Shown: positions 51,477 through 61,913 of the stretch, in pieces
How positions within the stretch are numbered: the stretch's first letter is position 1
Layout: each line of letters starts with the position of its first letter
Origin: Nocardia camponoti
GTDB lineage: Bacteria; Actinomycetota; Actinomycetes; Mycobacteriales; Mycobacteriaceae
Reading direction: 5' to 3'
DNA: 64,000 nt
Assembly: GCF_014646135.1 (NCBI RefSeq)
Contig: NZ_BMMW01000003.1
Location: forward strand, 186,001 to 250,000
Translations under genes and position numbers: made by a program
The notes under the pieces: generated by a model
What the model was told of the DNA's origin: nothing
What the model saw: the letters and a program-made list of their open reading frames with translations, nothing else
The model's database searches: none

Positions 51477-54400
51477 TTAAAGCTCGTGCAAATCCGCGAT
51501 CTGCACCATCTCGATCCCCGACCGCGCGACCAATATGCCGCGACCAGGTGGCATCTTGCTCGGCCGCACCTCGCCGACGATCTTGCCCTCGTCGCGGGAA
51601 CCGTTCATCACCATGATGGGCACCGACAGATTCTTCATCGCACTGAGCAACGGGTCGTAAAGCGCGCGACCCGCGCCGCCCATGCGGCGGGTCACCACCA
51701 TGTGCAGGCCGATGTCGCGAGCTTGCGGCAGGTATTCGAGCAGTGGCGCGAAGGGGTTGGCCGAGCCGGTGACGACCATGTCGTAGTCATCGACAACGAC
51801 ATAGATTTCCGGTCCGCTCCACCAGCTACGTTCGCGTAATTGCTGCGGGGTGATGTCGGAACCCGGGATGCGTTTGGCAAGGTAGCCCGCGACCTCGGCC
51901 AACATCGGACCGCAGGTCTGCGACGAGGTGGAATAGCCAGCGAGTTGGTCGCCCTCAAGGACACCGAGCATCGTGCGGCGGTAGTCGATGAGGATCACGC
52001 GCGCCTCATCAGGCGTCGACTGCTCGGCGATGCCCATCACGATGTTGCGCAGCAGGGTGGTCTTGCCCGACTCGACGTCGGCGAAGGCCATGAAGTGCGG
52101 CTCGGCCCCGAAATCCAAGACAAGCGGCTGCAATTCGGATTCGCCTTGGCCGATCACCAACCGCGTGCGATTGAGGTCGACACCTTGCGCTCGCGCGGCC
52201 GCGACCACCGCTTCGCGCGGAACGCTGAGCGGCAACATCCGCACCTCGGGTGCCTTGCGGTCGCCGTAAAGAGCGCGCAGTTCCTCGCGGGCCAGCGCGA
52301 CACCGTCGCCGATGGTGTCGGGATTGGACTGAGAGTCCAAGCGGGGCAAGGCAATCAACATGTGCAACTGCTGCGGCGTGAGGCCCCGACCTGGTCGCCC
52401 GACGGGCACCTGATGCGCGGTCCGGCGGCCCATTTCCGAGTCGCCGGGGTCGCCAAGGCGCAGTTCCAGCCGAGTGCCGATCTGGTCTTTGACGACCGGT
52501 CTGATCTCGGCCCAGCGCGACGCGCCGATCATCAGGTGGATGCCGAACGAAAGACCCTGGGCGGCTATGGCATTGATGGCATCGGCGAGCACGTCGAATT
52601 CCTCACGGATCGCGGCCCAGCCGTCGATGACAAGGAAGACGTCACCAAAATTGTCGGCGGCGAGTAGGTCGCCCGCGGGCGCGACGGTTCCGTTCACCCG
52701 GCGAGCTTCCTGCGCGGCAAACTTCCGTCGCCGGAAATCGGCCATCGATTCGATGCCAAGTTCGGCGAAGCGTTCCTCACGCTGACGCAGGAGGGTGGTG
52801 AGCTCGGCGATGGTGCGTCGCACTCGGTCGCCATCGAGTCGACCCGCGACCGACCCGACGTGTGGAATCCCGACCAGCCCGGCCATCGAGCCACCGCCGA
52901 AATCCAGGCAGTAGAACTGCACCTGCTCGGGAGTGTGGGTCGCCGCGGCAGCCATGATGATGGTGCGCAGCGTGGTCGACTTGCCCGACTGCGGACCGCC
53001 GACGACAGCCACATTGCCTTGTGCCCCAGCGAGATTGATCGTGAGCACATCTCGACGCTGCTCGTATGGCTTGTCGATGACTCCGATCGGCATCCACAGC
53101 TGGCCGTGCCGGTTTACCGGCGACCGCCAGTCGGGGTCGGGCAGCAGCATATCGGCGGTCGGTGACTCGTCAAGTGGCGGCAACCAGACCTCGTGTGCCG
53201 GGCGACCATGTCCGGTGAGCCGGTTGACGACTACGTCGAGCAGGGAGTCGGGCACGCCTTCCTCGACAGTGGGCGGCGGCGGTGGCAGTTCAAGCCGACC
53301 AAGCGGCTCAGCCACGTCGACATCGACCACCGGCATGTCGACCGCCGCCGCGGTGAACACAACCGGCCGCTGACCCGCGCTGGGTCCGCCGTCGTCACCG
53401 GTGACCGCGCCCGCGGGCGCGACGTAGGGCCCCGACACGTAGCTGGCGTTGAACCGCAGCGGTTCGGACGCATCGCTCTTGAGGTAGCCAGCGCCAGGGA
53501 CGCTCGGCAGGTGGTAGGCGTCGGTGATGCCAAGCACGGCCCGAGATTCGTTGGCGGAAAACGTTCTTAGGCCGATTCGGTAAGAAAGGTGCGATTCCAA
53601 CCCGCGCAACTTGTTCTCCTCAAGCCGCTGCGATGCGAGCAGGAGATGCACATGCAACGAACGCCCGAGGCGCCCGATCATGACGAACAGTTCAGCGAAA
53701 TCTGGCTTCTGGGAAAGCAATTCAGAGAATTCATCGACAACGACGAATAACGCTGGCAACGGGTCGAGCACAACGCCCGCCGCCCGCGCCTTCTCGTAGT
53801 CGGTGACGTTGGCGTAGTTGCCCGCCGACCGCAACAGTTCCTGGCGGCGGTTCATCTCACCGGCGAGCGCGTCTTTCATGCGGTCGACGAGCGAAAGCTC
53901 TTCTTCCAGGTTGGTGATGACGGCGGCGACGTGCGGTAGGGAGTCGAGGCCGAGGAAGGTCGCGCCACCCTTGAAGTCGACGAGCACCAGGTTGAGCGCG
54001 TCGGGCGAATGCGTCGTGACCATCGAAAGCACAAGGGTGCGAAGGAATTCCGACTTGCCCGATCCGGTGGCACCGATGCAGAGCCCATGCGGACCCATAC
54101 CGTTCTCTGCCGATTCCTTGATGTCGATCTCAACCGGGGTCCCGTCGGGGGTGATGCCGATCGGGACTCGCAAGCGCTCGCGCGCGGTGCGTGGTCGCCA
54201 GACGCGAGCCGGGTCGATCTGGGCGGCGTCGGGGATACGCAGCAGGGCCATGAGGCCAGGGTCGGCGGTGGTGCCTTCGCCGAGGCTCACGATCTGAGCG
54301 GCAGTGGCGAGACGATATCGACCGAGCGCACGCGCGAAGGTCTCCGCTTCAGCGGCGCTGATCCGGTCGGGGGTGGCGAACCGCTCGACGCCCGCCGCGC

Positions 54401-55517
54401 TGCGCGCTGAGACAGCGCCGTCACTGACGACCAGTTGCAGGCCGCGTCGAGCCGCGAGGCCGTGTTCGGGCGCGGTTAAATCCAAGACGGTCACCGAGTC
54501 GAGCCCAGATTCACTGATCAGGCGTTCATTGCCGCTGATGTACCCGTCGTCAATGACAACGACGATGTGCGAACGGCCCTGTGTCGGTTGGGGATTGCGC
54601 ATGAACCTGCCGCGCTCAAGCAGCTCGTCCGACAGCGCCGACTCCAACTCGCCGAGCGACGTGTAAAGCATGCGCGCGGAACCGAGTCCGTCGCGCTGAG
54701 TGGGGTGCTGCACGTGGGGCAGCCACTTGGTCCATGACCAGTACCGGTCGGGGTCGGCGCACACGATCGCGATCGCGAGATGATCCGGACCGTGGAACAG
54801 CGCGAGTTCCATCAGCATCGCGGTCACCAGTTCGCGTGAAAGCTCCTCTTGCCCTTCGATGTTGATCGCGGGAAACGCTCGCAGCGACACCGCCGTCGGC
54901 AACTGATGCACGACCGAATGTGTGCGAACGAAGCGGCGCAGCGCGACCGTCGACACCGGTTCGAGGTCTTCTAGCGGGCCGGTCTCGGGGCGAGCCAGCT
55001 TCGTCGCCAATCGGTGACTGCCAACGCCAACACGGATGTGCCCGAAATCGGGATCGGCCGGTCTGCGCTCCCACATCCGCCGGGTGCCGATCAGTGACGC
55101 GAGATCAGCGGGTTCGGGGTGACTCCACGTCAAGGTGTCGAGTTGCTTAATCCCCGTGTTACGCACGTCTTTTCGGATTTGATCGAGGTAGCGGAAGTAG
55201 TCTTTGCGTTCCTCGTTAAGTTCGACAGCGCGCTTGGGACCGCCACCGCGCATGCCCGCCATCATGCCCGCCATCGACATGAGCATCATCATCGGGAACA
55301 TCATCGACATCGGGTTCGACAGCATGTTGCGACCCATGCTCGCCATCATCGCGATCATGCCGACAACCGCGACGACCATGATCACCGGCATCAGCTTCAT
55401 CATCAACGGTGACGGGATCGCGCGCTGAATCTCGGGCGGGGCCGTAAGCGCGACCTCGCCGCCCGGCGCGCGCGGCGGCGCGATCCGTGGCTTGCGTACG
55501 AAACCTTCGGTAGCCAT
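51477..55517 (-). CDS. eccC: EccC, FtsK/SpoIIIE-type ATPase of ESX #2
   Basis: 1346 residues, the same length as EccC of ESX #1; ATG at 55517 chosen (MATEGFVRKPRIAPPRAPGG), overlapping the mycP stop by one base (TAATG). The frame is open further but overlaps mycP. Two Met-rich membrane helices (~38-85, SNPMSMMFP) and three P-loops: GATGSGKSEFLRT (~480), GGPQSGKSTTLRT (~836), DVESGKTTLLRN (~1147). Unsplit EccC as in ESX-3, -4 and -5. Third gene of the eccD-mycP-eccC operon. Confidence 0.97.
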   Translation of the reverse strand: MATEGFVRKPRIAPPRAPGGEVALTAPPEIQRAIPSPLMMKLMPVIMVVAVVGMIAMMASMGRNMLSNPMSMMFPMMMLMSMAGMMAGMRGGGPKRAVELNEERKDYFRYLDQIRKDVRNTGIKQLDTLTWSHPEPADLASLIGTRRMWERRPADPDFGHIRVGVGSHRLATKLARPETGPLEDLEPVSTVALRRFVRTHSVVHQLPTAVSLRAFPAINIEGQEELSRELVTAMLMELALFHGPDHLAIAIVCADPDRYWSWTKWLPHVQHPTQRDGLGSARMLYTSLGELESALSDELLERGRFMRNPQPTQGRSHIVVVIDDGYISGNERLISESGLDSVTVLDLTAPEHGLAARRGLQLVVSDGAVSARSAAGVERFATPDRISAAEAETFARALGRYRLATAAQIVSLGEGTTADPGLMALLRIPDAAQIDPARVWRPRTARERLRVPIGITPDGTPVEIDIKESAENGMGPHGLCIGATGSGKSEFLRTLVLSMVTTHSPDALNLVLVDFKGGATFLGLDSLPHVAAVITNLEEELSLVDRMKDALAGEMNRRQELLRSAGNYANVTDYEKARAAGVVLDPLPALFVVVDEFSELLSQKPDFAELFVMIGRLGRSLHVHLLLASQRLEENKLRGLESHLSYRIGLRTFSANESRAVLGITDAYHLPSVPGAGYLKSDASEPLRFNASYVSGPYVAPAGAVTGDDGGPSAGQRPVVFTAAAVDMPVVDVDVAEPLGRLELPPPPPTVEEGVPDSLLDVVVNRLTGHGRPAHEVWLPPLDESPTADMLLPDPDWRSPVNRHGQLWMPIGVIDKPYEQRRDVLTINLAGAQGNVAVVGGPQSGKSTTLRTIIMAAAATHTPEQVQFYCLDFGGGSMAGLVGIPHVGSVAGRLDGDRVRRTIAELTTLLRQREERFAELGIESMADFRRRKFAAQEARRVNGTVAPAGDLLAADNFGDVFLVIDGWAAIREEFDVLADAINAIAAQGLSFGIHLMIGASRWAEIRPVVKDQIGTRLELRLGDPGDSEMGRRTAHQVPVGRPGRGLTPQQLHMLIALPRLDSQSNPDTIGDGVALAREELRALYGDRKAPEVRMLPLSVPREAVVAAARAQGVDLNRTRLVIGQGESELQPLVLDFGAEPHFMAFADVESGKTTLLRNIVMGIAEQSTPDEARVILIDYRRTMLGVLEGDQLAGYSTSSQTCGPMLAEVAGYLAKRIPGSDITPQQLRERSWWSGPEIYVVVDDYDMVVTGSANPFAPLLEYLPQARDIGLHMVVTRRMGGAGRALYDPLLSAMKNLSVPIMVMNGSRDEGKIVGEVRPSKMPPGRGILVARSGIEMVQIADLHEL

Positions 55518-56884
55518 TACTCTGCGGGCTCCCTGCGTTGACGGAACGGATAGCCGAGCGCGGACCCGACAGCGAGCAAAACGAGCAGCGAAACCGCGCC
55601 GATCACCGCGACTCGCCTTGGTCGAGGGTCGACGGGCGCGGGAGCTGCGGGAGCGGCGATCGGGTGGCCGCTTTCGGCGTTGGCACTGACCGGGTCGACA
55701 GGCAACGTGGTGGTCAACGCGGCGAGCGGGTCGATGAGCCCGGCTCCGATGGCGTCGTCGCGGCCACGGCCCGGTGCGTGCGCGGTGCGGGTTATTCGGT
55801 CGATCACCTGTTGCGCCGACAACTCTGGGTAGCGGGCGCGGATCAGCGCGGCGAGCCCGGCGACATACGGCGCCGCGAAGGAGGTGCCGTCGACTGGTTG
55901 CGTGCCCTCGCTGGTCTGCACGCCGTCGACCAGGCCTGTCCCCCCTGGTTTGCTGTCGAGCGAGACGATATTGCGCCCGATCGCGGCGGCACCGACCCAC
56001 GGCCCATGCAGCGACAGCGCCGATGGTCGCCCGTCGGGGTCGACCGAGCCGACCGAAAGGACGTAGGGCGAGAACCACGCGGGCGTGGCGACCGTACTGA
56101 CGCCACCCCACCCGCTTGACTCGTTTTGCTGCTGGCAACTGCCGCTTGTCTCGACATTGCCCGCCGCCGCGACGACGACAACGCCGCGTTCATACGCGTA
56201 CCGCACGGCAGCACCGAGCGTGGCGTCGGCAGTGTCCTGCCCGGCTGGCGTACACGCCACCTCGGAGATATTGATGACGGTCGCACCCAGGTCGACCGCC
56301 CGCACGACTGCCGCCGCGAGGGTGAGCACGCTGCCGTATCCGTCGCTGCGGAATTCGCCCGGCGGTTTCTCGTTCTTCCGATCCTTCGGCTCGTACGCGA
56401 GGCTCAACTGCCGGATGCTGAGGATTTCCGCTTCGGGCGCGACACCGACGAACGCGTCGTCGGGCGACGGTCGCGCGGCGATGATGCCAGCGACGAGCGT
56501 GCCGTGCCCATCACAGTCGACGGTGCCGTCGGTGTCGCTCACGTAGTCGCCGCCCGCTTGCAAGGCTGGCAGTCGAGGGTGTCGGTTCACGCCGGTGTCG
56601 ATCACCGCGACCTTCTGCCCGGCACCGCGACTGAACCGCCACGCGGCCGGTAGATCGAGAACCTGTTGTGCCATTGGAGGTTCCGACGGCGCAGCCCCGC
56701 GCAATACCGGCTGCGCGCACAGTTCCCGCTGTTCAGTTGGTTCGAGCGGAGCCGGATGACCGCTGAGCGCTTGGGCCGGACCGAGCGCGCCGAGGTCGGG
56801 TTTAGGCTGCGGCACCGCCGACGCGGGCGCGGCGGCGACGAGCATGACCAGCGCGCACGTGGCGGCTAACCGGAACGCGGTCAT
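55517..56884 (-). CDS. mycP: MycP, mycosin protease of ESX #2
   Basis: 455 residues. Signal peptide (AAAPASA) followed by a subtilase domain with Asp in VAVIDTGV, His in DCDGHGTLVAG and Ser in GTSFAAPYVAG. Ends with a membrane helix (~425-447) and Arg-rich tail. Its ATG overlaps the eccD stop as ATGA and its TAA shares a base with the eccC ATG, so the three are tightly coupled. Function as in other ESX systems: periplasmic cap and protease. Confidence 0.96.
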   Translation of the reverse strand: MTAFRLAATCALVMLVAAAPASAVPQPKPDLGALGPAQALSGHPAPLEPTEQRELCAQPVLRGAAPSEPPMAQQVLDLPAAWRFSRGAGQKVAVIDTGVNRHPRLPALQAGGDYVSDTDGTVDCDGHGTLVAGIIAARPSPDDAFVGVAPEAEILSIRQLSLAYEPKDRKNEKPPGEFRSDGYGSVLTLAAAVVRAVDLGATVINISEVACTPAGQDTADATLGAAVRYAYERGVVVVAAAGNVETSGSCQQQNESSGWGGVSTVATPAWFSPYVLSVGSVDPDGRPSALSLHGPWVGAAAIGRNIVSLDSKPGGTGLVDGVQTSEGTQPVDGTSFAAPYVAGLAALIRARYPELSAQQVIDRITRTAHAPGRGRDDAIGAGLIDPLAALTTTLPVDPVSANAESGHPIAAPAAPAPVDPRPRRVAVIGAVSLLVLLAVGSALGYPFRQRREPAE

Positions 56885-58347
56885 AGATCGCGGGCGGTCG
56901 AGTACACATCCATCACCCAGAGTGCCAACGGAATCACCGCGATGATCAGCAGATACTCAAAAATCTCGATCATCCGACGAGTGACCGGGGTGACGTCAAG
57001 ATGGGGTCCGATCACCCCGAAGACAACGATGGCGACCGAGGTTGCGAGCAGCGCCCCTGCCGCCGCGATGGCGAACCAGCTATGCCCGATGCCAAGGCCG
57101 AGCAGCAGCGCGAGGCCGGTGAGCCCGCCAGCGACGATCATGATCGCCGCTTGGGCGAGATCGGCGTAGGAGCGACCGCGCAGGCACAAGACGATGGCGA
57201 TGATTACCGCGAGCGCGATGCCACCGGAATGCGAATGACCGAACGGGTTGGCCGCGCAGAGGGCGCCGAACCCCGCCGCGACAGCGACTGCGACGATGAG
57301 CCCGGTCTGGACCTGGTTGGCGATGCGCGCCCGTTCGCCAAGCCCGGCCGCCGACGGCAACGCGACCGCGCCAATGGCTCCGATGCCCTCGATCGTTGGC
57401 CGTTGCTCGTGGTCGGCCGGATCGATCGCGCCGCCCGCGGTGGGGACCGGCGGGATCGGCAGTCGCGCGACTAACGCGGCGAGCCGTGGCACCGACGACA
57501 GCAGAATCAGCGCGCTGACAAGCACGCCTGCCGAAAGGCTGGAAAAGCTTGGTGCCCAAACTAATTCGATGGCGGCGGCAACCGCGACAATGACGCTCAA
57601 CGCGATCGCGGCGGCGAACAAACTCGCGCCAACCCCGGTGAGCCGGTAGCCAAGCACCCCGACAACCAAGACGACGACCGAGCCGAGTAACACGTGCGCG
57701 GCGCCGAGGTGGCCGGGAACAACAAGCGCACCGCCACCGAAAGCCAAAACCAGCGCGTCGAGGGCAAGCCAGGTACCAGTTCGTGTGTCACCGTACTTGC
57801 GCACGCCAATTCCCGCCGCGACCATCGCGCCGATGCCAAGCCCAAGTAGGCCGATTCCGGGGGCGAGCGGGTCGCCGTCGACGCGGGCGAGACCAAGCAG
57901 CAGCAGCGTCGCGAGCACGCCAACCAGCGAAAGTACGAGTCCGGTCGTGCGCGCAGCCGCAGCCGACCACGACGTGAATTCGCTTGCGGTGAGCTGGGAC
58001 ACGGCATCGATGACGTCATCGAAAAGCGCGGGTGCCTCTTTGCGCGAAACCGGGCTCAGCACAAGCAGTTCCCCGTCGAACACCTCCGACTCGGTGAGGG
58101 TTCGGCTCGGCGCGAGCGGGTCGCGACCAAGGCGTGCGAGCGTCCAGTGCTGGGCGGTGACGGGGGCCGAATCCTCGTCGGCGTCGGCGATACGCGGATC
58201 GCGCGAGCGGATGAGCGTGACCAGCTCGCCGATGAAAGTAGCGATCGGCACCGTCGCGGGCAAGCCGATGTCGAGCTGGGTATCGCCGCCGATCACCGAC
58301 ACTCGACAGAGCTCGGGCTCGGATGCTCGCTGGCCCGTCATCTCCAT
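56881..58347 (-). CDS. eccD: EccD, membrane channel component of ESX #2
   Basis: 488 residues from ATG 58347 after TGGAGG. Ubiquitin-like N-terminal domain (~12-105, LCRVSVIGGDTQLDIGLPATVPI) and eleven membrane helices. Longer hydrophilic insert between helices 6 and 7 (~310-345, TAGGAIDPADHEQRPTIEG). First gene of the leftward eccD-mycP-eccC operon. Divergent from eccA across 162 bp that contains an A/T-rich promoter-like patch. Confidence 0.95.
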   Translation of the reverse strand: MEMTGQRASEPELCRVSVIGGDTQLDIGLPATVPIATFIGELVTLIRSRDPRIADADEDSAPVTAQHWTLARLGRDPLAPSRTLTESEVFDGELLVLSPVSRKEAPALFDDVIDAVSQLTASEFTSWSAAAARTTGLVLSLVGVLATLLLLGLARVDGDPLAPGIGLLGLGIGAMVAAGIGVRKYGDTRTGTWLALDALVLAFGGGALVVPGHLGAAHVLLGSVVVLVVGVLGYRLTGVGASLFAAAIALSVIVAVAAAIELVWAPSFSSLSAGVLVSALILLSSVPRLAALVARLPIPPVPTAGGAIDPADHEQRPTIEGIGAIGAVALPSAAGLGERARIANQVQTGLIVAVAVAAGFGALCAANPFGHSHSGGIALAVIIAIVLCLRGRSYADLAQAAIMIVAGGLTGLALLLGLGIGHSWFAIAAAGALLATSVAIVVFGVIGPHLDVTPVTRRMIEIFEYLLIIAVIPLALWVMDVYSTARDL

Positions 58348-58426
58348 CCAGCCGCCTCCACAACGAACCTTCGCATGCCTTCACCAGTAACTCAGAGTGA
58401 ACTTTGGTCGCCGCCAACGGTTCTCG

Positions 58427-58454
58427 TTGCGACCGTGCCATGACATTACATAAT
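58427..58454 (+). promoter_or_regulatory. Candidate promoter of eccA in ESX #2
   Basis: TTGCGA (58427-58432) and CATAAT (58449-58454) at 16-bp spacing form a SigA-like promoter pointing to eccA. The A/T-rich ACATTACATAATCTAAC stands out in the GC-rich background. The same patch may serve the leftward eccD promoter. Confidence 0.5.
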
Positions 58455-58509
58455 CTAACGGTTAACGCGAGTTCTCCATCAAGACGAAGATTCCGGGGTC
58501 GAGACAACA

Positions 58510-60354
58510 GTGCCAGATATCCGCCAGGCCCAGCGAGCGTTCGACGCGGGCGTCCTCTCGCTCGGACTCAGCATCGACGGCCAGGAGTCGGGGCGCGATC
58601 TGGAATACGCCAAACTCGCCTTCCAGCGGGCAACCGAGTGGGACGCGTCGATGGCCGACGCGTGGCTTGGCCGGGCAGCCGCTGGCGAGGTTACCGCCGA
58701 TGTCCTGGCGAATCTGTATCGAACAAGCCGAGATTCGCTTGGTCGTGAGCAACGGCGAGTTGGCCTCGCGCCGCGCGCGCTTTCGGCCAAATTCGATCCA
58801 GGCCTCTACATCAGCTACCCGCTCGCGTCGCTCACCGAGGCGTGGTTGGCGTGGGCGTCGCTGCTGATCGGACAGGGTGAATACGGTGCCGCCGAGCAGG
58901 TGCTCGACGAGCTCGACACCGTCCGGCGCGCGCGCGTCGACGACCCCGACCGCGCCCACGACGACCTGGTCTGCCTCTACGTGCGCGGCATCCTGCACTT
59001 CAATACGCAGCGCTGGTCGGACGTGATGACCGTGCTCGCCGGGTCGGCCGAATGGACCGACCCGTACCTGGCGACCGGCGCGCACGTGATGGTCGGTACC
59101 GCCTGCGCGCAACTCGGGCTTTTCGGCGAGGCCGTGCGCCGGATGGAACAGGCTGAGGCAGGCCCGATTCCACTCGCCCGCGCGCACGCGATGCACAGTC
59201 GGGGGCTGTGTCTGCGGGAAATGGGCAGCGAAGCCGAGGCACAGGCACTGTTCGAACAGGTGTACTCGCAGTCGCCGGATTTCGCGGCCAACACCGCGGC
59301 CATGCGCGACCGCACCTACCGCATCACCGTCACCAGTCGCGAGTCCATCGACGCGCGCACCGACAAGTGGGATCCGAAATCGGCACCAAGCGTGGCCGAG
59401 CTAGCCACTGCCGAAGCCGAGGACCGCGCCAAGGACGTGCTCGCCCAAGCCCGGGCTGAACTGGACCGTCAGGTGGGGCTCGCGTCGGTGAAGACCCAGG
59501 TCGCGAAGCTCCAGTCCTCGGCACAACTGGCGAAAATCCGTGCGGAGAAAGGACTTTCGAGCCAGTCGCGCGGACAGCACCTCGCCTTCACCGGGCCGCC
59601 GGGCACCGGCAAGACAACGATCGCGCGGGTGGTCGCCAAGATCTACTGCGGAGTCGGGCTGCTCAAGACCGACAAGGTGATCGAGGCAAAGCGCGTCGAC
59701 TTCGTGAGCCAGAACCTCGGCGGCACCGCGATCAAGTCGGAAAAGCTGATCGACTCGGCGATGGACGGGGTGCTGTTCATCGACGAGGCGTACACCCTGA
59801 TCCAGACGGGCCTGTCCGGTGGCGACGCGTTCGGTCGGGAGGCCGTCGACACGCTGCTTGCCCGGATGGAAAACGACAGGGACCGGCTCGTTGTGATCAT
59901 CGCGGGCTACGACGGCGAGATTGACCGCTTGCTCGCGGCCAATGACGGCCTCGCGTCCCGCTTCGCCAAGCGCCTACAGTTCCCCTCTTACACCCCTGAC
60001 GAACTTGGGCAGATCGGCGAGATCATCGCGAGTGGTCGCGATTCCCAGCTCGCTGACGCCGCGAGCGCCGCGCTCATCGAGGCGTGCTCGTTCCTCTACG
60101 ACATCGAAAGCACCGACCAAAGCGGGCAACCCCGTCGCGGTGTCGACCTCGCTGGCAACGGCCGTTTCATCCGCAACGTGATCGAGGCAGCCGAGGAGGA
60201 ACGGGAGTTCCGGTTGGCGAACGACGCCGAAATCGACCTCACCGAGGTCGACGACGACGTGCTGATGCGCATCGAGGAACCGGACATGCGCATCGCCCTG
60301 CGCAGCATCCTCGCCACGTTGAATGTGGGTGAGCTGCCCGCTTCGCTGCGCTAG
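58510..60354 (+). CDS. eccA: EccA, cytosolic AAA+ ATPase of ESX #2
   Basis: 614 residues from GTG 58510. N-terminal TPR-like helical region (~1-260, with ATEWDASMADAWLGRAAAG) and C-terminal CbbX-type AAA+ domain: Walker A TGPPGTGKTT (~360), Walker B GVLFIDEAY (~421), sensor IAGYDGEIDRLL and Arg finger region GLASRFAKRL. EccA assists export of PE/PPE and Esp substrates in ESX-1, -2, -3 and -5, and is absent from ESX-4. Its presence with an ESX-4-like set without PE/PPE is notable. Convergent with eccB (3 bp between stops). Confidence 0.96.
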   Translation: MPDIRQAQRAFDAGVLSLGLSIDGQESGRDLEYAKLAFQRATEWDASMADAWLGRAAAGEVTADVLANLYRTSRDSLGREQRRVGLAPRALSAKFDPGLYISYPLASLTEAWLAWASLLIGQGEYGAAEQVLDELDTVRRARVDDPDRAHDDLVCLYVRGILHFNTQRWSDVMTVLAGSAEWTDPYLATGAHVMVGTACAQLGLFGEAVRRMEQAEAGPIPLARAHAMHSRGLCLREMGSEAEAQALFEQVYSQSPDFAANTAAMRDRTYRITVTSRESIDARTDKWDPKSAPSVAELATAEAEDRAKDVLAQARAELDRQVGLASVKTQVAKLQSSAQLAKIRAEKGLSSQSRGQHLAFTGPPGTGKTTIARVVAKIYCGVGLLKTDKVIEAKRVDFVSQNLGGTAIKSEKLIDSAMDGVLFIDEAYTLIQTGLSGGDAFGREAVDTLLARMENDRDRLVVIIAGYDGEIDRLLAANDGLASRFAKRLQFPSYTPDELGQIGEIIASGRDSQLADAASAALIEACSFLYDIESTDQSGQPRRGVDLAGNGRFIRNVIEAAEEEREFRLANDAEIDLTEVDDDVLMRIEEPDMRIALRSILATLNVGELPASLR

Positions 60355-60357
60355 CGG

Positions 60358-61830
60358 TTACTTTCCCGATGGCAGTGAGTCGTAGCTCGTCAGCGCGTCC
60401 TTCGCGGAAAGTGTTGGGCCGGGGACTAATTGGCCGACGATCGACCACGGGGCAAGCCGGGGCTTCGATTCAAGCCCGAGCATCGCGGCGGCCTCCGGCG
60501 TCGGCACGCCATAGCGAATGCCGTTGTCGGCCACGTAGAACAGCGACTCGCGGCGCGGACTGCCCGCGTCGGCACCGGTGATCTGGACAAACTCGCCCGA
60601 CATCGGCGCGAGGTAGACCTCGTCGACACGGTCACCGGTACCGTCGGCGGTCGACAGGTCGACCGGCTTCGCCGACGATGGCAGCGGCAGTCGCTGGCCA
60701 AGCAGCATCGTGAGCTTGGCGCGCTCCCCCGGGCCCTCGATCGCCGTCGCTGTGCCGGGCGACTTCGCCCAATTCACGCAGGCGACCGGCGCGTCTTCGG
60801 CGGAGACGAGGCGAGGACGCTGGGTGGGAAAGTCGACGACGGGGAGCGAGGTAAGCACACGGACCTGGTCGAGCACGTCGGGCGGCAACGCGGCAATCTC
60901 GCGCATCCCGTGTGAATCCGCGTTGCGCAGCAACTCAGCTGTGAACGGGCTGACCTGCTGCACGCCCTCAGCGAGGACAACGTAGGTGGTCGCACCGACC
61001 GAGATCACGCCGCCGACGGGCACGCTGGCCAACTTGCCGGGCCCAGGTTGCCCAGCACCGGGGATCGTCGGGACCGCGATCGGATCGACTTGTGTTGTCG
61101 CACCGAGGAATCCGGTGCCGACGGGCCGGGCTCGCACACTCGACAGGCCGAGCGTGCGGGCGACAACCGAGTTCGCGGCGTCGACCTCAGCACGCAAGCC
61201 GTTGTAGACGAGGTAGGTCTTGTCACCGCGTTTAACCAGTAGCGCGTCCGAGGCTTCGGCTTCGGCGACCCGATCGCCGAGCGCGGGTGCGCCGGCGATC
61301 ACCGTTGTTGTTCCGCCGGTCGCGCTTGCCGCGCTGCCGGTGATCGACAGCTGCGTTGTCTCGCACAGCGTCCACCTTGACGCGTTGCCCTGCTTCGAAC
61401 CGGGCATCGCCGCTGGCGCGCCGGGGATACCAAGCAGCGGGCCGCGCGACATCGAGTCGAGCTTGGCGTCTTTCACCGAGTGCGGTTCGGCAGCCGATCC
61501 GGCGATCAGGCGCGCGGAAGCGAGGTTGAGCACCGGATGCAGGGTTTTGCCGCCATCCTTACCAGCGACGACTACGTACATCGCGCCGCTCTGCTTTCCG
61601 GTGATGATCAGCGAATCCCCAATGGCACCTTGGGGTTTCAGAAAGCTCATGATGGCGGCGCCAGCGATAATAATGAGGCCGAGTACCGCGCCGACCCACA
61701 GCGACCGACTTTGCGAACGCATCGGATCGTGCAGCATCCGCACGTCGCGACGTACGAGCGCGTGGTCGAGCCGCCGCAGCAGAAACCGGTAACCGTTGAC
61801 CTGAGCCTTTGTCGTCAACTGTGCTGGCAC
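60358..61830 (-). CDS. eccB: EccB, core membrane component of ESX #2
   Basis: 490 residues; GTG at 61830 chosen to give (V)PAQLTTKAQVNGYRFLLRR, the usual EccB N-terminus. The longer open frame to 62196 overlaps eccE and is rejected. One membrane helix (~43-65), then an external domain with KQSGAMYVVV, conserved Cys (TLCETTQ, CVNWAK) and a C-terminal STADGTGDRVDEVYLAP block. Divergent from eccE across 83 bp, the same spacing as in ESX #1. Confidence 0.95.
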   Translation of the reverse strand: MPAQLTTKAQVNGYRFLLRRLDHALVRRDVRMLHDPMRSQSRSLWVGAVLGLIIIAGAAIMSFLKPQGAIGDSLIITGKQSGAMYVVVAGKDGGKTLHPVLNLASARLIAGSAAEPHSVKDAKLDSMSRGPLLGIPGAPAAMPGSKQGNASRWTLCETTQLSITGSAASATGGTTTVIAGAPALGDRVAEAEASDALLVKRGDKTYLVYNGLRAEVDAANSVVARTLGLSSVRARPVGTGFLGATTQVDPIAVPTIPGAGQPGPGKLASVPVGGVISVGATTYVVLAEGVQQVSPFTAELLRNADSHGMREIAALPPDVLDQVRVLTSLPVVDFPTQRPRLVSAEDAPVACVNWAKSPGTATAIEGPGERAKLTMLLGQRLPLPSSAKPVDLSTADGTGDRVDEVYLAPMSGEFVQITGADAGSPRRESLFYVADNGIRYGVPTPEAAAMLGLESKPRLAPWSIVGQLVPGPTLSAKDALTSYDSLPSGK

Positions 61831-61837
61831 GCTCGAC

Positions 61838-61847
61838 ACGGTACCGT
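61838..61847. promoter_or_regulatory. 10-bp palindrome in the eccB-eccE gap of ESX #2
   Basis: ACGGTACCGT is a perfect palindrome just upstream of the eccB GTG. The gap has no equivalent of the 16-bp inverted repeat found in ESX #1. Possible operator; short palindromes can occur by chance. Confidence 0.25.
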
Positions 61848-61913
61848 AAGTAACGACCGCTTCCTGGGCGAGAATTCCGTTGCGGGAACGTACGCATAAG
61901 AGGGACAGGCGTT

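Noticed and set aside
55518..56138. N-terminal extension of eccC in ESX #2
   Set aside because: The open frame continues about 207 codons upstream but overlaps mycP and is Arg-rich; the ATG at 55517 aligns with EccC of ESX #1 and gives the same length.
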